A stretch of 64,000 bases of DNA from DASSUW01 sp963830725 (GCA_963830725.1 CAWHNO010000016.1:620001-684000), one strand, 5' to 3'; shown: positions 8,608 through 18,355, numbered from the stretch's first letter. Made by a program: numbers and translations. Notes: a model not told the origin generated them from the letters alone.

Positions 8608-10158
8608 GCCGAGCGTGCGCCGCAGCGCCAGATACGCCGGAGCGCCGACCACCGTCGGCAGCCAGAACGAGACGAGCCGGTACGCCAGAACCGCGACCAG
8701 CGCCAGGCCGGCGGGCTGGCCGAAGGCCACGAACGCGCCGATCATGCCGCCCTCGACGCCGCCGAAGCCGCCCGGCAGGGGCAGCAGGTTGCCCAGCATC
8801 CCGACGAAGTAGCCCAACACCAGCACGGGCGGCTCCGGCACAGAGCCGAAAGCGTGGAACCCCGCGGCGAGCGCCGCGATGTCGAAGCCCCACCAGGCGA
8901 CCGCGGCGAGCGGCGCCGCGGGACGCTGGGCGACCAGCGCGAGCGCGAGCCGCACGCCCGCGCCGGCGTCGCCGAGGATCCCGGCGAGCCAGCCCAGCGG
9001 CCGGCGCAGGCGGCCTTCCCCGGCGGCAAGCGAGGCGAGACGCTGCTCGACCCGCCCGGGCGCACCTGCCATCGCCAGGGCCAGGGCGATCACGGCGGCC
9101 CCCAGCGCCGCCGGGAGGAACGTCAGCAGCGGGGATCCGCCGCCCGGCAGCACGCCGGTCCCGAGCGCGGCTCCGAGCACGACCAGCGCGGCCATGTAGA
9201 CCGCGTACAGGATCACCATGAACGCCACCAGGCCGCGCCCGACCGCGTGCGCGGTCAACCCCAGGCGGCGCAGCGCCCAGCCCGTCAGCGCGATCCCGCC
9301 GGCCCCGGCGGTGGCCAGCAGCCGCGTCGCCGCGACCCCGGCCATGGTGATCAGGAAGCTCTGCCGCCAGCTCACGGCGTCCTTGAAGACGATGCGCAGC
9401 AGGACGACGTAGCCGGCGTACGAGAGGATCTCGGCGACGGCCGCCGTGGCGAGCCAGGCGACATCGCCGTGGCGCACGCGCCGCAACTCGGCTCCCGCGC
9501 CCGCGATCTCCGGCAGGACGAAGACGACGAAGCCGGTCGCCGCCGCGCCGATCGCGAGGACCGTGACGACCTGCCGCGGCGTCCCGAGGCGCACCGCACG
9601 CAGCCGGCGCGCCACGCCGGTGAGGTGGGCGACGGTCGCGATCGCCATCACGGTCCCCGCGATCGCCAGCCAGCGGGCGCCCGCCGACCCCAGCGCGTAG
9701 GCGGCGAGCCCGACGGTCGTGGCCCAGGCGGCGCCGCCCGCCGCATTCCAGATCGCGAACCGGCGCCACGGCATCCGGTCGGCGCCGGCGAGCCACGCGG
9801 ACGCGATCCGGCCGATCGCGACCCAGCGCCCGAGAAACACCGCCGCCCCGCCGTGCTGCGCGAAGAAGCGGTCGCCGGCCTCGACGAGGCGGCGACGTCT
9901 CGGCGCGAGCGGTCCCGGTGCGAGCAGGACGCGCCGCCCGAGCCTGCGCCCGAGCAGGTAGCCGACGTTGTCGCCGACGATCGCGGCCGCCGTCGCCAGC
10001 AGGATCACGATCGCGATGTTCAGCCTGCCCTGGGCGGCGAGCACGGACGCGGCGACCAGCGTCGTCTCGGCGGGAACCGGGACGCCGATCGTCTCGAGCG
10101 CGACCGCGGTCGGGACCGCGGCGTAGCCGACGTCGCCGGCGAAGCCGACGATGCTCAC
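8578..10158 (-). CDS. DedA (VTT) domain fused to lysylphosphatidylglycerol-synthase-type transmembrane domain
   Basis: 526 residues from GTG 10158, where the protein starts SIVGFAGDVGY. Residues 1-200 are DedA/SNARE-associated: TIGVPVPAETTLVAASVLAA, VGDNVGYLLGRRLGRR and FFAQHGGAAVFLGRWVAIGR. Residues about 215-510 are an UPF0104/LPG-synthase membrane bundle with ILSYAGYVVLLRIVF and LLPLPGGFGGVEGGMIGAFV. Both halves are linked to lipid scrambling or flipping, so the fusion is probably a phospholipid or undecaprenyl-phosphate translocase. The soluble lysyl-transferase domain of MprF is absent. Confidence 0.85.
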   Translation of the reverse strand: MSIVGFAGDVGYAAVPTAVALETIGVPVPAETTLVAASVLAAQGRLNIAIVILLATAAAIVGDNVGYLLGRRLGRRVLLAPGPLAPRRRRLVEAGDRFFAQHGGAAVFLGRWVAIGRIASAWLAGADRMPWRRFAIWNAAGGAAWATTVGLAAYALGSAGARWLAIAGTVMAIATVAHLTGVARRLRAVRLGTPRQVVTVLAIGAAATGFVVFVLPEIAGAGAELRRVRHGDVAWLATAAVAEILSYAGYVVLLRIVFKDAVSWRQSFLITMAGVAATRLLATAGAGGIALTGWALRRLGLTAHAVGRGLVAFMVILYAVYMAALVVLGAALGTGVLPGGGSPLLTFLPAALGAAVIALALAMAGAPGRVEQRLASLAAGEGRLRRPLGWLAGILGDAGAGVRLALALVAQRPAAPLAAVAWWGFDIAALAAGFHAFGSVPEPPVLVLGYFVGMLGNLLPLPGGFGGVEGGMIGAFVAFGQPAGLALVAVLAYRLVSFWLPTVVGAPAYLALRRTLGSDDQRRRGA

Positions 10159-10174
10159 CGGAGGCGCCGGCAGG

Positions 10175-10996
10175 TCACGCTGCGAGCGACTGGAGCGCCG
10201 GGCGCACCCGGCCCCGCGTCCCGTAACGCCCGAAGCGGGCGACCGGTGACGTGACGGCGGCGAGGTTCGGCGCCTCGGGCGCCGGCCGCCCGGGCCGGAC
10301 GAGACCGGCCTCATAGGCGAGGACCACGAGCTGCGCGCGGTCGCGCGCGTGGAGCTTGCAGAGCGCCCGGCTCACATGCGTCTTCGCCGTCGCGCGCGTG
10401 ACCACGAGCTGCTCGGCGATCTCCTCGTTGCTCATGCCGCAGGCGACGAGGGCCACGACCTCGCGCTCGCGCGCGGTCAGCTCCTCGAGCTGCTCGGGCG
10501 TGCAGCGCAGCCGCTCGGGCCGCGACATGAAGTCGGCGACGAGCGGGGTCGCGAGGCCCGGGGCCAGCAGCGCCTCGCCGCGCGCCGCGACCCGCACCGC
10601 CGCCACCAGCTCGTCGGGGGCGGCGTCCTTGAGCAGGAGCCCGGTGGCACCGGCCCGGAGCGCGCCGAACACCGCGTCGTCGCTCGCCGACGTCATCAGC
10701 ATCACGACGCGCGTCTCGCCGTCCGGCACCGTCTCGAGCAGCCTGCGCGCGGCCTCGATCCCGCCCGCGCCGGGCAGGTCCAGGTCCACCAGAACGACAT
10801 CCGGGCCGGTGGCGCGTGTCGCGGCCACCGCCTGATCGGCGGTCGCCGCCTCCGCGGCCACGACCATGTCGTCCTGGTGCTCGAGCAGGAGCCGGAGGCC
10901 GGCACGCACCAGGCCTTGCCCTTCGGCGATGACCACGCGGAGCGGTGCGTCGCCGGATTCCGTGAGGGGGTCCAAGCCGTGAAGCGACTGTGCCAT
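10175..10996 (-). CDS. NarL/LuxR-type response regulator with C-terminal tail
   Basis: 273 residues from ATG 10996, preceded by AGGAGA. Receiver at residues 18-135 (VVIAEGQGLVRAG; phospho-Asp in VVLVDLDLPGAGG; Lys in LLLKDAAPDE). The first acidic pair is EG rather than DD. LuxR helix-turn-helix at about 165-225 (LTAREREVVALVACGMSNEEI). About 45 residues follow the HTH, longer than usual. No kinase gene is adjacent; it diverges from a receiver-only gene at 11176. Confidence 0.85.
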   Translation of the reverse strand: MAQSLHGLDPLTESGDAPLRVVIAEGQGLVRAGLRLLLEHQDDMVVAAEAATADQAVAATRATGPDVVLVDLDLPGAGGIEAARRLLETVPDGETRVVMLMTSASDDAVFGALRAGATGLLLKDAAPDELVAAVRVAARGEALLAPGLATPLVADFMSRPERLRCTPEQLEELTAREREVVALVACGMSNEEIAEQLVVTRATAKTHVSRALCKLHARDRAQLVVLAYEAGLVRPGRPAPEAPNLAAVTSPVARFGRYGTRGRVRPALQSLAA

Positions 10997-11136
10997 CGGA
11001 GTCTCCTGTGTCTGAAGTCGCAAAGCCGCTTCGCACTCTGGCCCGACCGATCGCCCGGCGCCATGGAATCCCCCGGAGTCCTCGCCCAAGGGCAACCCCC
11101 GGCCTGAGCTCGGGCCTGCCCTACCCCCCGTCAGGT

Positions 11137-11153
11137 CTCGGGTTCGCCCTACC
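11137..11153 (+). promoter_or_regulatory. Upstream motif shared by two receiver-only genes
   Basis: CTCGGGTTCGCCCTACC ends 22 bases before the ATG at 11176. The same 17-mer with one change (G to T) ends 22 bases before the paralogous ATG at 34110. Confidence 0.5.
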
Positions 11154-11175
11154 CCCGCCCCGTGGCACGGTTGCG

Positions 11176-11552
11176 ATGATGACCGCCATGAAAGTGGCGG
11201 TCCTAGTCGTCGACGACGACCCGGCGTTCCGTAGCCTCGCGCGGCGCATGCTCGTGTCGTTCGGCCTCGCCGTGGCCGGTGAGGCGGACACCGTCGCGTC
11301 GGCGATCTCGGCGGCCGGCGTTCTGCAACCGGATGCGGGCCTGGTGGACGTGGGGCTTCCCGACGGCGACGGCATCTCGCTGGCACGCGAGCTCGCGGCG
11401 CTCCCGTGGCGGCCGCGGGTCGTGCTGACCTCGACCGACGCGGAGGCTGCCACTGCCACCGACGTGCGCGCAGCGGCGCCGAGGCGTTCGTGCCGAAGGA
11501 CGAGCTGCCGAGCGCGGAGCTCGGCTACCTCCTCGGCCACCGCCCGGCCTAG
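11176..11552 (+). pseudogene. Receiver-only response regulator, one-base deletion
   Basis: A CheY-like receiver with no output domain, about 125 residues. Starts ATG 11176 or 11188; VAVLVVDDDPAFRSLARRM carries the acidic pair, AGLVDVGLPDGDG the phospho-Asp. Near 11473 one base is missing (between DVRA and the expected SGAEAFVPK). The other frame continues AEAFVPKDELPSAELGYLLG to the stop at 11552, restoring the conserved Lys. The paralog at 34110 is intact and about 60 percent alike by eye. Likely a consensus error. Confidence 0.7.
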
Positions 11553-11562
11553 GGCGGAGCGG

Positions 11563-11568
11563 TACCGT
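11563..11568 (+). promoter_or_regulatory. -10 element, leaderless type
   Basis: TACCGT, 7 bases before the ATG at 11576, in the 23-base gap after the preceding gene. Confidence 0.4.
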
Positions 11569-11575
11569 GTGGCCG

Positions 11576-12228
11576 ATGCGCGTGGTCATCGGCGAGGACG
11601 ACGTCCTTCTGCGGGAGGGAATGGCCAGGATCCTCGGCGAGGCCGGGTTCGAGGTGGTCGCCCAGGCCGGCGACGCCGAGGACCTTCTGCGCAAGGCGCT
11701 GGCGCACCATGCCGACGTCGCGATCGTCGACGTCAAGATGCCGCCGCGGGCGCTCGGACGACGGGCTGCGCGCCGCGGTCGAGCTCCGGCGCCGGCAGCC
11801 CGACACCGGCGTGCTCATCCTCTCGCAGTACTGCGAGGAGCAGTACGCCGTCGACCTCATCGGCGACCGTGCCGAGGGCGTCGGCTACCTGCTCAAGGAG
11901 CGCGTCGGTGACGTCGAAGCGTTCGTCGATGCCGTCAACCGCGTCGCGTCCGGCGGCACGCGCTCGACCCCGAGGTCGTCGCGCGGATGCTCGGGCGACG
12001 GTCCCAGCAGAGCCCGCTCGCGAGCTCACCCCGCGCGAGCGCGACGTTATCGCCGCCATGGCGGAGGGAAAGTCGAACATGGGCATCGCCGAGGAGCTGG
12101 TCGTGACCGAGGCGGCCGTGGAGAAGCACGTCACGAGCATCTTCCAGAAGCTCGGCCTCGGGCCGACGTCGACCGAGCACCGGCGGGTGCTCGCGGTCTT
12201 GACGTACGTGCGCAGCTCGTCGAGCTGA
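11576..12228 (+). pseudogene. NarL/LuxR-type response regulator, two frameshifts
   Basis: Starts ATG 11576. Three frames are needed: VVIGEDDVLLREGMARILGE to about 11745; GLRAAVELRRRQPDTGVLIL to about 11960; then ELTPRERDVIAAMAEGKSNM to the stop at 12228. Joined, it is a standard regulator of about 215 residues with receiver and LuxR HTH, closely resembling the intact one at 39999-40676. That resemblance includes an insertion after MPP and the C-terminal HRRVLAVLTYVR. No kinase is adjacent. Confidence 0.7.
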
Positions 12229-12233
12229 CCCGC

Positions 12234-12303
12234 CTGCGCCGGCGGGCGTATCCGCAAGTGTCGCCCCGGGACCGACGACACGCCGCGTGCCTGAGAGCAC
12301 CAT
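12234..12303 (+). promoter_or_regulatory. 70-bp conserved upstream element, copy before the LysR-type gene
   Basis: CTGC (12234), N10, GTAT (12248), N22, GACGAC (12274), N21, CAT (12301). CAAGTG lies at the usual A-rich position. The GTG start follows 9 bases after the first base of CAT. The palindrome arms deviate (CTGC/GTAT) but spacing is exact. Confidence 0.6.
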
Positions 12304-12309
12304 CGGGCC

Positions 12310-12600
12310 GTGGTCGGCACCGACGTCACCGCCCGAGCGATCGAGCTGCGGCACCTGCGCTACTTCCTCGCGGTCGCCGAAGAGCGCCATTTCACGCGCG
12401 CCGCCGCCCGGCTGCACGTGTCCCAGCCGCCGCTGAGCGCGCAGATCCGCCAGTTGGAGCAGCGACTCGGCGCGCGCCTGTTCGTCCGCGGGCGGGGCCT
12501 GGTCGCCCTCACCGCCGCGGGCGAGGCCCTGCTGGCGCTGGCCTATGCCGCGCTGGCCGCGCTCGAGGGAGGCGTCGAGGCGGTGCGCGCGGCGGCGTGA
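12310..12600 (+). CDS. LysR-type DNA-binding domain protein, HTH only
   Basis: 96 residues from GTG 12310. Residues 10-75 are a textbook LysR N-terminus: IELRHLRYFLAVAEERHFTR, then AAARLHVSQPPLSAQIRQLE and LFVRGRG. The protein stops about 20 residues after the linker helix begins, so the 200-residue effector-binding domain is absent. Its stop overlaps the GTG of the following sigma gene by four bases. Either a stand-alone DNA-binding module or the product of a deletion that fused the promoter-proximal part of a lysR gene to the sigma gene. Confidence 0.75.
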   Translation: MVGTDVTARAIELRHLRYFLAVAEERHFTRAAARLHVSQPPLSAQIRQLEQRLGARLFVRGRGLVALTAAGEALLALAYAALAALEGGVEAVRAAA

Positions 12601-13351
12601 GACCTCTGCCGGCCCGGGAGGAGCTCGACCTCGCGCGCCGCAGCGCGGGAGGCGACCTCGGCGCGCAGCGGCGTCTGATCGAGGCCAACATCGGGCTCGT
12701 CGCTGCGGTCGCCGCCGAGTACCGCGGCCGCGGCGTGCCGTTCGCCGATCTGCTGCAGGAGGGCACCGTGGGGCTCATCCACGCCGTGCAGCGGTTCGAC
12801 CCCCGCCGCGGCGTCAGGCTCTCGACCTACGCGACCTGGTCGATCCGGAAGTCCGTACTGCGCGCCATCGGCGACGCGCGGATCGTCCGGCTTCCGGACA
12901 GCGCCCAGCGGCGGCTGCAGAGGCTCCGCCGCACCACCGCGGAGCTGGCGGCCGCCACCGGCCGCGAGCCGACGCTGGAGCAGGCGGCACGCGCGGCGGG
13001 CCTGTCGGCGGCCGACGCGGCGCAGCTGCAACGGGCCACCCGCGTGCGGTCCATCGACGAACCGTGCGGATCCGCGCGCACGGTCGCGGACGTGCTTGTC
13101 GGGGACGACCTGGAGGATGGCGACGCTCCCGTCGATCCCGAGCGCCTACGGGCGGCTGTTGCCGCGCTGCCCGGCCGGCGGCGGCTGGTGATCGAGCGTT
13201 CCTTCGGGCTCGACGGCGCTCCGGCGGAAGGCCTGCCGCAGATCGCCGACCGCATCGGTGTGTCGTCCTGAGCGCGCCCGGCAGCTGCGAGCGGACGCCC
13301 TGGATGCGCCTGCGGGCGGCGCTCACCCGGCCGCTACCACGGTCGGCGTAG
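12597..13351 (+). pseudogene. RNA polymerase sigma-70 family factor (group 3/4-like), frameshifted end
   Basis: From GTG 12597. Region 2 is clear: RRLIEANIGLVAAVAAEYRG, PFADLLQEGTVGLIHAVQRF and LSTYATWSIRKSVLRAI. A region-3-like part (LAAATGREPTLEQAARAAGL) and region 4 (ALPGRRRLVIERSFGLDG, LPQIADRIGVSS) follow. A stop at 13271 cuts region 4 inside its helix-turn-helix. One inserted base there, and another near 13310, would restore ERARQLRADAL and end at the TAG of 13349-13351, inside the next conserved element. No N-terminal region 1.1, so an alternative sigma. Confidence 0.75.
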
Positions 13352-13403
13352 AGGCAAGACCCGCCCGCAGGCCGACGACGCCGGCGCCGTCCGCGGTCAG
13401 CAT
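13334..13403 (+). promoter_or_regulatory. 70-bp conserved upstream element, copy before the HtrA-like gene
   Basis: CTAC 13334, GTAG 13348, CAAGAC at the A-rich position, GACGAC 13374, CAT 13401. The proposed -10 is CAGCAT (13398-13403), 6 bases before the ATG at 13410. The TAG of GTAG is also the restored stop of the sigma gene. Confidence 0.65.
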
Positions 13404-13409
13404 CCGGCC

Positions 13410-14162
13410 ATGATCAACGTCACAGCCCGGCGGCGTGCGCTCGCGACCGCCCCGATAGTCGTGTGCCTCGCCGTGCTGGCCGGATGTGGCGCGACGACAA
13501 CGGCGACGCCGGCAACACCGTCGTGACGGAGTCCGGTGGCGCCGCGGCCGTCCAGAATCAGTTCGTGGACGTGGTCGACCGCGTGTCGCCGCAGGTCGTC
13601 CAGATCGAGACGCGCGAGGGCCTGGGCTCAGGCATCGTCTACGACGACCGCGGCGACATCGTCACCAACGCCCATGTCGCGGGCAGTTCGCGCCAGTTCC
13701 TCGTGACGCTGGCCGGGCGGCAAGCGTTACGTCGGAACGCTGGTCGGTGTCCGACCCGTCGAAACGACATCGCGGTGACCGCGTCTCGGAGCGGTGCTCC
13801 CGCTCCGGGCGACCTTCGGCGACTCCTCGGCAGTGAAGTCGGGGGACATCGTGTTCGCGATCGGGAACCCGCTCGGCCTGCAGTCGAGTGTCACCCAGGG
13901 CATCGTCTCCTCGCTCAACCGCCGCGTCGGCGAGAGGCAGCGGGGTGGACGCTGTCGAACGTCATCCAGACGAGCGCGGAGATCAACCCCGGCAACTCGG
14001 GCGGAGCGCTCGTCGACCTCTCCGGCCGCGTGGTCGGCTTAAAAACGCTGGGCGGCGCTCGACCCGGAGTTCGGCGACACGCAGGCGGCGGGCATCGGCT
14101 TCGCCATCCCGAGCAACACCGTCAAGAGCGTGGCCGACCGCCTGATTTCCTCCGGCCGGTGA
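13410..14162 (+). pseudogene. HtrA/DegP-like trypsin-family serine protease, lipoprotein, frameshifted
   Basis: From ATG 13410 the first 25 residues form a lipoprotein signal (TAPIVVCLAVLAGC, lipobox LAGC). Frame breaks occur near 13490, 13725, 13790, 13940 and 14040. All three catalytic residues are readable across frames: His in VTNAHVAG, Asp in NDIAV, Ser in EINPGNSGGALVDLSG. The protein ends with SNTVKSVADRLISSG, so there is no PDZ domain. Such proteases degrade misfolded envelope proteins. Its stop overlaps the GTG of FtsH. Confidence 0.75.
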
Positions 14163-16072
14163 GCGACCCCGCCGTCACGCAGCCGCCCACCGGCCCCCGC
14201 CCGCCGTGGTACCGGTCGCGCGGGCTGCGCCGTTACGCCCTCGTCGTGCTCGTCCTGTTGCTGGTCAACTGGCTGATCGCCGGCGCGCTCTACGACGGCC
14301 CGGGCAGCGGGGGGAAGATCGCCTACAGCCCGCTGTTCCTCGACCAGGTGAAGGCCGGCAATGTGACGGAGATCGCCTCGACGGACACCGGTGCCATCCA
14401 GGGGAGCTTCCGGAAGCCGGTGCAGGTCGCGGGCGCCTCGGTGACCGACTTCCAGACCCAGGTGCCGTCGTTCGCCGACGACACGGCGCTGTCGGCCGAC
14501 CTGGCCAAGGGAAACGTGACCGTCAACGCCAGCGCGCCGGACAACGGTCCCGGCGTGATCGTGTCGCTGCTGGTGGGCTTCGGGCCGGTGCTCCTGCTGA
14601 TCGCGGGCTTCGTGTGGCTGTCGCGCCGCGCCGGCTCGCTGATGGGCAGCGGCCCGCTCGGCGCCTTCAGCCGCGCGGGGGCGCGCCGGATCGAGGGGCA
14701 GGCCACGCACACGACCTTCGCGGACGTCGCCGGGATCGACGAGGCGAAGCCGGAGCTCGCCGAGATCGTCGACTACCTGAGACGGCCCGAGCGCTAACGC
14801 GGCTCGGCGGCCGGGTGCCGCGCGGCGTGCTCCTGACGGGCCGCCCGGGGGCGGCAAGACGCTGCTCGCGCGAGCGGTGGCGGGCGAGACGCGCGCGCTT
14901 CCTCTCGGTGTCGGCCTCGGAGTTCGTCGAGATGTTCGTCGGGGTCGCGCCTCGGTGTCCGCGACACGTTCGAGCAGGCCAAGCACGCGCCGGCGATCCT
15001 GTTCATCGACGAGCTCGACGCGATCGGCCGCGCCCGCGTCCCGGCGGCGCGGCCGGGGAACGACGAGCGCGAACAGACGCTGAACCAGATCCTCACCGAG
15101 ATGGACGGCTTCGAGCCCGGCGCGGCGTCGTGGTCTCGCCGCCACCAATCGCGGCGAGGTGCTCGATGCCGCGCTGTTGCGCCCGGGCCGCTTCGACCGC
15201 CGGGTCGCCGTGCCGCCGCCGGACATCACCGGCCGCCGGCAGATCCTGGAAGTGCACACCCGCTCGCTTCCGCTCGCCGCCGGCGTCGACCTCGACGCGC
15301 TCGCCGCCGTCGACCCCGGGCATGGTCGGAGCCGACCTGGCCAACCTCGCGAACGAGGCCGCGCTGCTGGCGACCCGGCGCGATCACGAGCGCATCGAGC
15401 AGCGGGATTTCACCGACTCGCTCGAACGCGTGATCCTGGGCGCGGAGCGCAAGGTCGTCCTCAGCCCTGGGGGACCGGCGCCGCACGGCCTACCACGAGG
15501 CCGGCCACGCGCTGGTGGGCATGCTCACGCCGGAGGCCGACCCGGTCCGCAAGGTCTCGATCATCCCGCGCGGGCTCGCACTGGGCGTGACGCACGCAGC
15601 GCCGGACGCCGACCGCTTCAACTACGACGAGCGTGAGCTGCTGGCGCGAATCCGCGTGGCGACGCGGGTCGCGCGGCCGAGGAACTGGTGTTCGGCGATC
15701 GAACCACCGGCGCCGAGTCCGACATCCAGCAGCTCACCGGGGTCGCGCACGCGATGGTCGCCCGCTGGGGCATGAGCGACGAGCTGGGGCCGATCGCGCT
15801 GCCGGATTCCGAGCTGCCGGGGGCGACGGCGGTGGCCGCCCCGGCGGTCAGCGAGAGCACGCACCGCGAGATCGATCGCGAGGTCCGCCGGATCGTGGCG
15901 GCCGCGCGCGAGGATGCGGGCCGGCTGTTGCGCGACGAGCGCCCGACGGCTGGATCGGCTCGCGGCGGCGCTCTCGACACGAGACGCTAGATCAGGACGC
16001 CGCCTACCGCGCCGCCGGCCTCGAGCCGCCGACCCGGCCGTACGGCGGCCTCCGATTCCGGCGGCGGCATGA
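14159..16072 (+). pseudogene. ftsH: ATP-dependent zinc metalloprotease FtsH, many frameshifts
   Basis: GTG 14159 overlaps the previous stop. Intact for about 210 residues: helix RYALVVLVLLLVNWLIAGAL, external domain, helix GPVLLLIAGFVWLS, and start of the AAA domain (TTFADVAGIDEAKPELAEIV). After 14790 the reading frame changes at least seven times, but every FtsH landmark is present: Walker A (PGGGKT-like, 14843), ILFIDELDAIGRARV (Walker B), LLRPGRFDRRVAVPPPDITG and the zinc site YHEAGHALVGML near 15500. A final frame ends AAA-stop at 16072, overlapping the next ATG. Degrades membrane and regulatory proteins; normally essential or long-conserved, so errors in the sequence are suspected. Confidence 0.8.
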
Positions 16073-16328
16073 TTCGGCCGGACCGGGACGTGCGGGAGAG
16101 CGGCGCGCCGGAGCTGCTGATGCTGTTATCGGCGTGATCCTGGTCGCGGTGCTCGCGATCGCCGTGCTGCTTCCCGGCGGCGGCGACTGGGCCGACTTCG
16201 TCGCGATCGGGCTCGTGCTCGTCTTCGCCGCGCTGCTGCTGCTCGCGACCCGGCGCGAACTCGGTGACGAGGACCCGCCAGGGGACGACGACGGGTTGGA
16301 GCGACGATGGTCTACTGCCGCGGCGTGA
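16069..16328 (+). pseudogene. Small two-helix membrane protein, one probable frameshift
   Basis: ATG 16069 (ATGA overlap with the reconstructed ftsH stop) gives 22 residues and then a stop. One base shift near 16130 joins it to a hydrophobic hairpin (VIGVILVAVLAIAVLLPGGG and ADFVAIGLVLVFAALLLLAT) and an acidic tail ending at 16328. About 86 residues in all. Unrecognised; context between FtsH and DUF421 suggests an envelope role. Confidence 0.35.
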
Positions 16329-16335
16329 TAGGACC

Positions 16336-16868
16336 GTGCTGATCGCGTCGTCGCGGAGGATCTGTTCGTCTCCGCAGGTCTCTGCTGCTGGAGAAGGTCC
16401 TCCGCTCATTGTGCTCGTGGTTTTCCTGATCGTGGCGCTGCGGCTCGGCGGCAAGCGCGGCTTCGGCAGATCTACGTGCTCGACCTCGCCGTGCTCCTCC
16501 TCGTCGCCAACGCACTGCAGAACGCGATGATCGGCGCCGACAACTCGCCTGCTTCGGGGGCGGCATCGTCGGGGCGACGACTCTGTTCGCCGCCCTGAAT
16601 CTACGCCTTCGCGCGGCTGGTCTTTCGCAGCCGGTGAGCCAGCAGGATCCTCGAAGGGGCTCTGACTGTCCTGCTCGAGCACGGTCGAATCCTCGAGCAC
16701 TCGCTGCGCTCTGAGGCGATCACCGTCGAGGAACTGCGCGCGGCGTCGCTCGAGCGCGGCTTCGCCGACCTCGCCGAGGTGGACCTGATCGTGCTGGAGC
16801 CGAACGGGCACCTGGCGATCATGGCCCGCGAGGTGGTGAGCGCGTGGCGGGCGCGACAGGCGGGGTGA
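16336..16868 (+). pseudogene. DUF421 (YetF-like) membrane protein, frameshifted
   Basis: Recognised from conserved stretches spread over three frames: LIVALRLGGKRGFG, then VLDLAVLLLVANALQNAMIG near 16480, and in the last 150 bases TVLLEHGRILEHSLR-type sequence, AITVEELRAASLERGFADL and AEVDLIVLEPNGHLAIM. This is the order of a DUF421 protein: short helix bundle, then a small cytoplasmic domain. At least four single-base breaks. The stop TGA is 16866-16868. Family function is poorly defined; in Bacillus YetF-type proteins are linked to the envelope and sporulation. Confidence 0.65.
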
Positions 16869-17636
16869 CGACGCCGGTGCGTCCCAGCGCCGCCAGGCGT
16901 CGAGCGCGAGCATGACGACGGCGGGCGGTACGGTCGCGGGCAGCTCGTTCACGACGAGGAAGAGCTGGTCGAACACCTGCGTGGCGAGGAACGTGGCCGC
17001 CGCGGCGAGCAGCTGGGGGCCGCCGCTCGCGCAGCGAGGATGGCGCCGACCAGGCCGGCGGCGAAGAAGTCGCCGAAGTCGACCAGGCGCCGCCCAGGCG
17101 CGCGAATTCCTGAAGCTGCGGCAGGCCGGGCGCGGCCACCGCGGCGCTGAACTGCGCGTTCTGCTCGATCGGACAGGTGGCCGAGGAGGAGGTTGGCATC
17201 GACCACCGCCATCGCCACGACGCCCGCCTTGAGCAGCGGGAGTGGCGCGACACCGGTGGGCAGGCGGCCGGCGGTGATGCACGCGCCGGCCATCAGGGCG
17301 ATCCGCGCCACCTGGCCGACCGTGTCCTCCGGAGCCGCCAGCGCCGCGGCGAGGAGCGGCACGGCAAGCAGGCCGAGCCATGGGCGCGCGCCGTGCGCGG
17401 CCCACCCGAGCGCCAGCGCGCAGCCCGGCGGGACGAAGCAGCAGCGCCGCCCAGGCGAGTGCCTGGCACCCGCCGACCGACGGCCAGGGCGGCGATGACC
17501 GCGACGATCGACAGCGGCGCGAGCAGCGCCGCCGCATGACCCAGCCGGCTCAGGACGCGGCAGGCCGGCGGCGGGAAGCGCGACGCAAGCCGCGCGCCGG
17601 CGTCGAGCAGCGTGCTGTCGAGGTGCAGGACAGGGA
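16869..17636 (-). pseudogene. Multi-pass membrane protein, frameshifted, unrecognised
   Basis: Convergent with the DUF421 gene. Reading across several frames gives about 250 residues with eight or so helices: LAPLSIVAVIAALAVGG, PWLGLLAVPLLAAALA, ITAGRLPTG, VVAMAVVDANLLLGHL, LVDFGDFFAAGLVGAILAAR, TFLATQVFDQLFLVVNE and VPPAVVMLALDAWRR. The order VVD helix, FGD helix, PPAV helix faintly recalls the YD, GxGD and PAL motifs of presenilin-type aspartyl proteases, but none matches exactly. No start codon is clear because of the frame breaks. It follows the ABC-2 permease directly. Confidence 0.35.
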
Positions 17637-18355
17637 CTACGCGCGCTGCGGTCGCGCCGGTACGCGTGCCCCGCGAGCGCGATCAGCACGATCGACCACG
17701 CGGCCATGACAGCCAACGCGGATGTCCCAGCCGCCGCCGCCAACCGACACGTGGTTCGCCTGGACGAGCCAATAGGAGGGCAGCCACCTGCCGATCTCGA
17801 ACAGCGCGCCCGAGGTGATCGGGAACCACGTCCCGCCCAGCAGCGCGAGCAGCGAGGCGACGCCGCCCATGGCCGGGCCGACGGCGTCGACGCCGACGAG
17901 GTCGCCGATCAGGATGCCCAGCGCCGCGAACAGGACCAGCCCCACCCGGATCAACCCCGTCATCGCCAGCCTCGCAGGCCGCCAGCCGGACGCGGGCATC
18001 GTCCCGCGACGTAGAGCAGCAGGACGGTCACGATCGCCGTCGCGTAGGCCGTGAGCACCTTGGTGCCGATGTACGCGCGCGAGTCCAGCGGAATGATGCG
18101 GGGCTGGCGATTCCCGCCCGCGCGCGCTGCCCACGATTCGCGCGCCGCTCCCGATCGTGCCCATCATCGCGCCGAAGGCCGCCAGGCCGACCATGTAGTA
18201 CAGCGGCGCCGGATCCCGCTGTCGAGGAAGTCCTGGTCGTGGCGGTTGGGCCCCGCGATGACGGAGTAGAGGACCAGCGGGAAGGCGAGCGAGAAGATGA
18301 AGAAGCGGCCGTTGCGGAACGTGCGCAGCAGCTCGAAGCGGACGTAGGTGCTCAT
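17637..18355 (-). pseudogene. ABC-2-type exporter permease, frameshifted
   Basis: ATG 18355 overlaps the ATPase stop (ATGA). Starts STYVRFELLRTFRNGRFFIF, then FSLAFPLVLYSVIAGPN, the typical opening of an ABC-2 permease. A frame break near 18200 leads to MVGLAAFGAMMGTI, and later LASLLALLGGTWFPIT-type and IGRWLPSYWLVQANHV segments. A second break near 17725 leads to the last helix (MAAWSIVLIALAGHAYRRD). Stop about 17637. Works with the ATPase encoded just upstream; substrate unknown. Confidence 0.7.
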
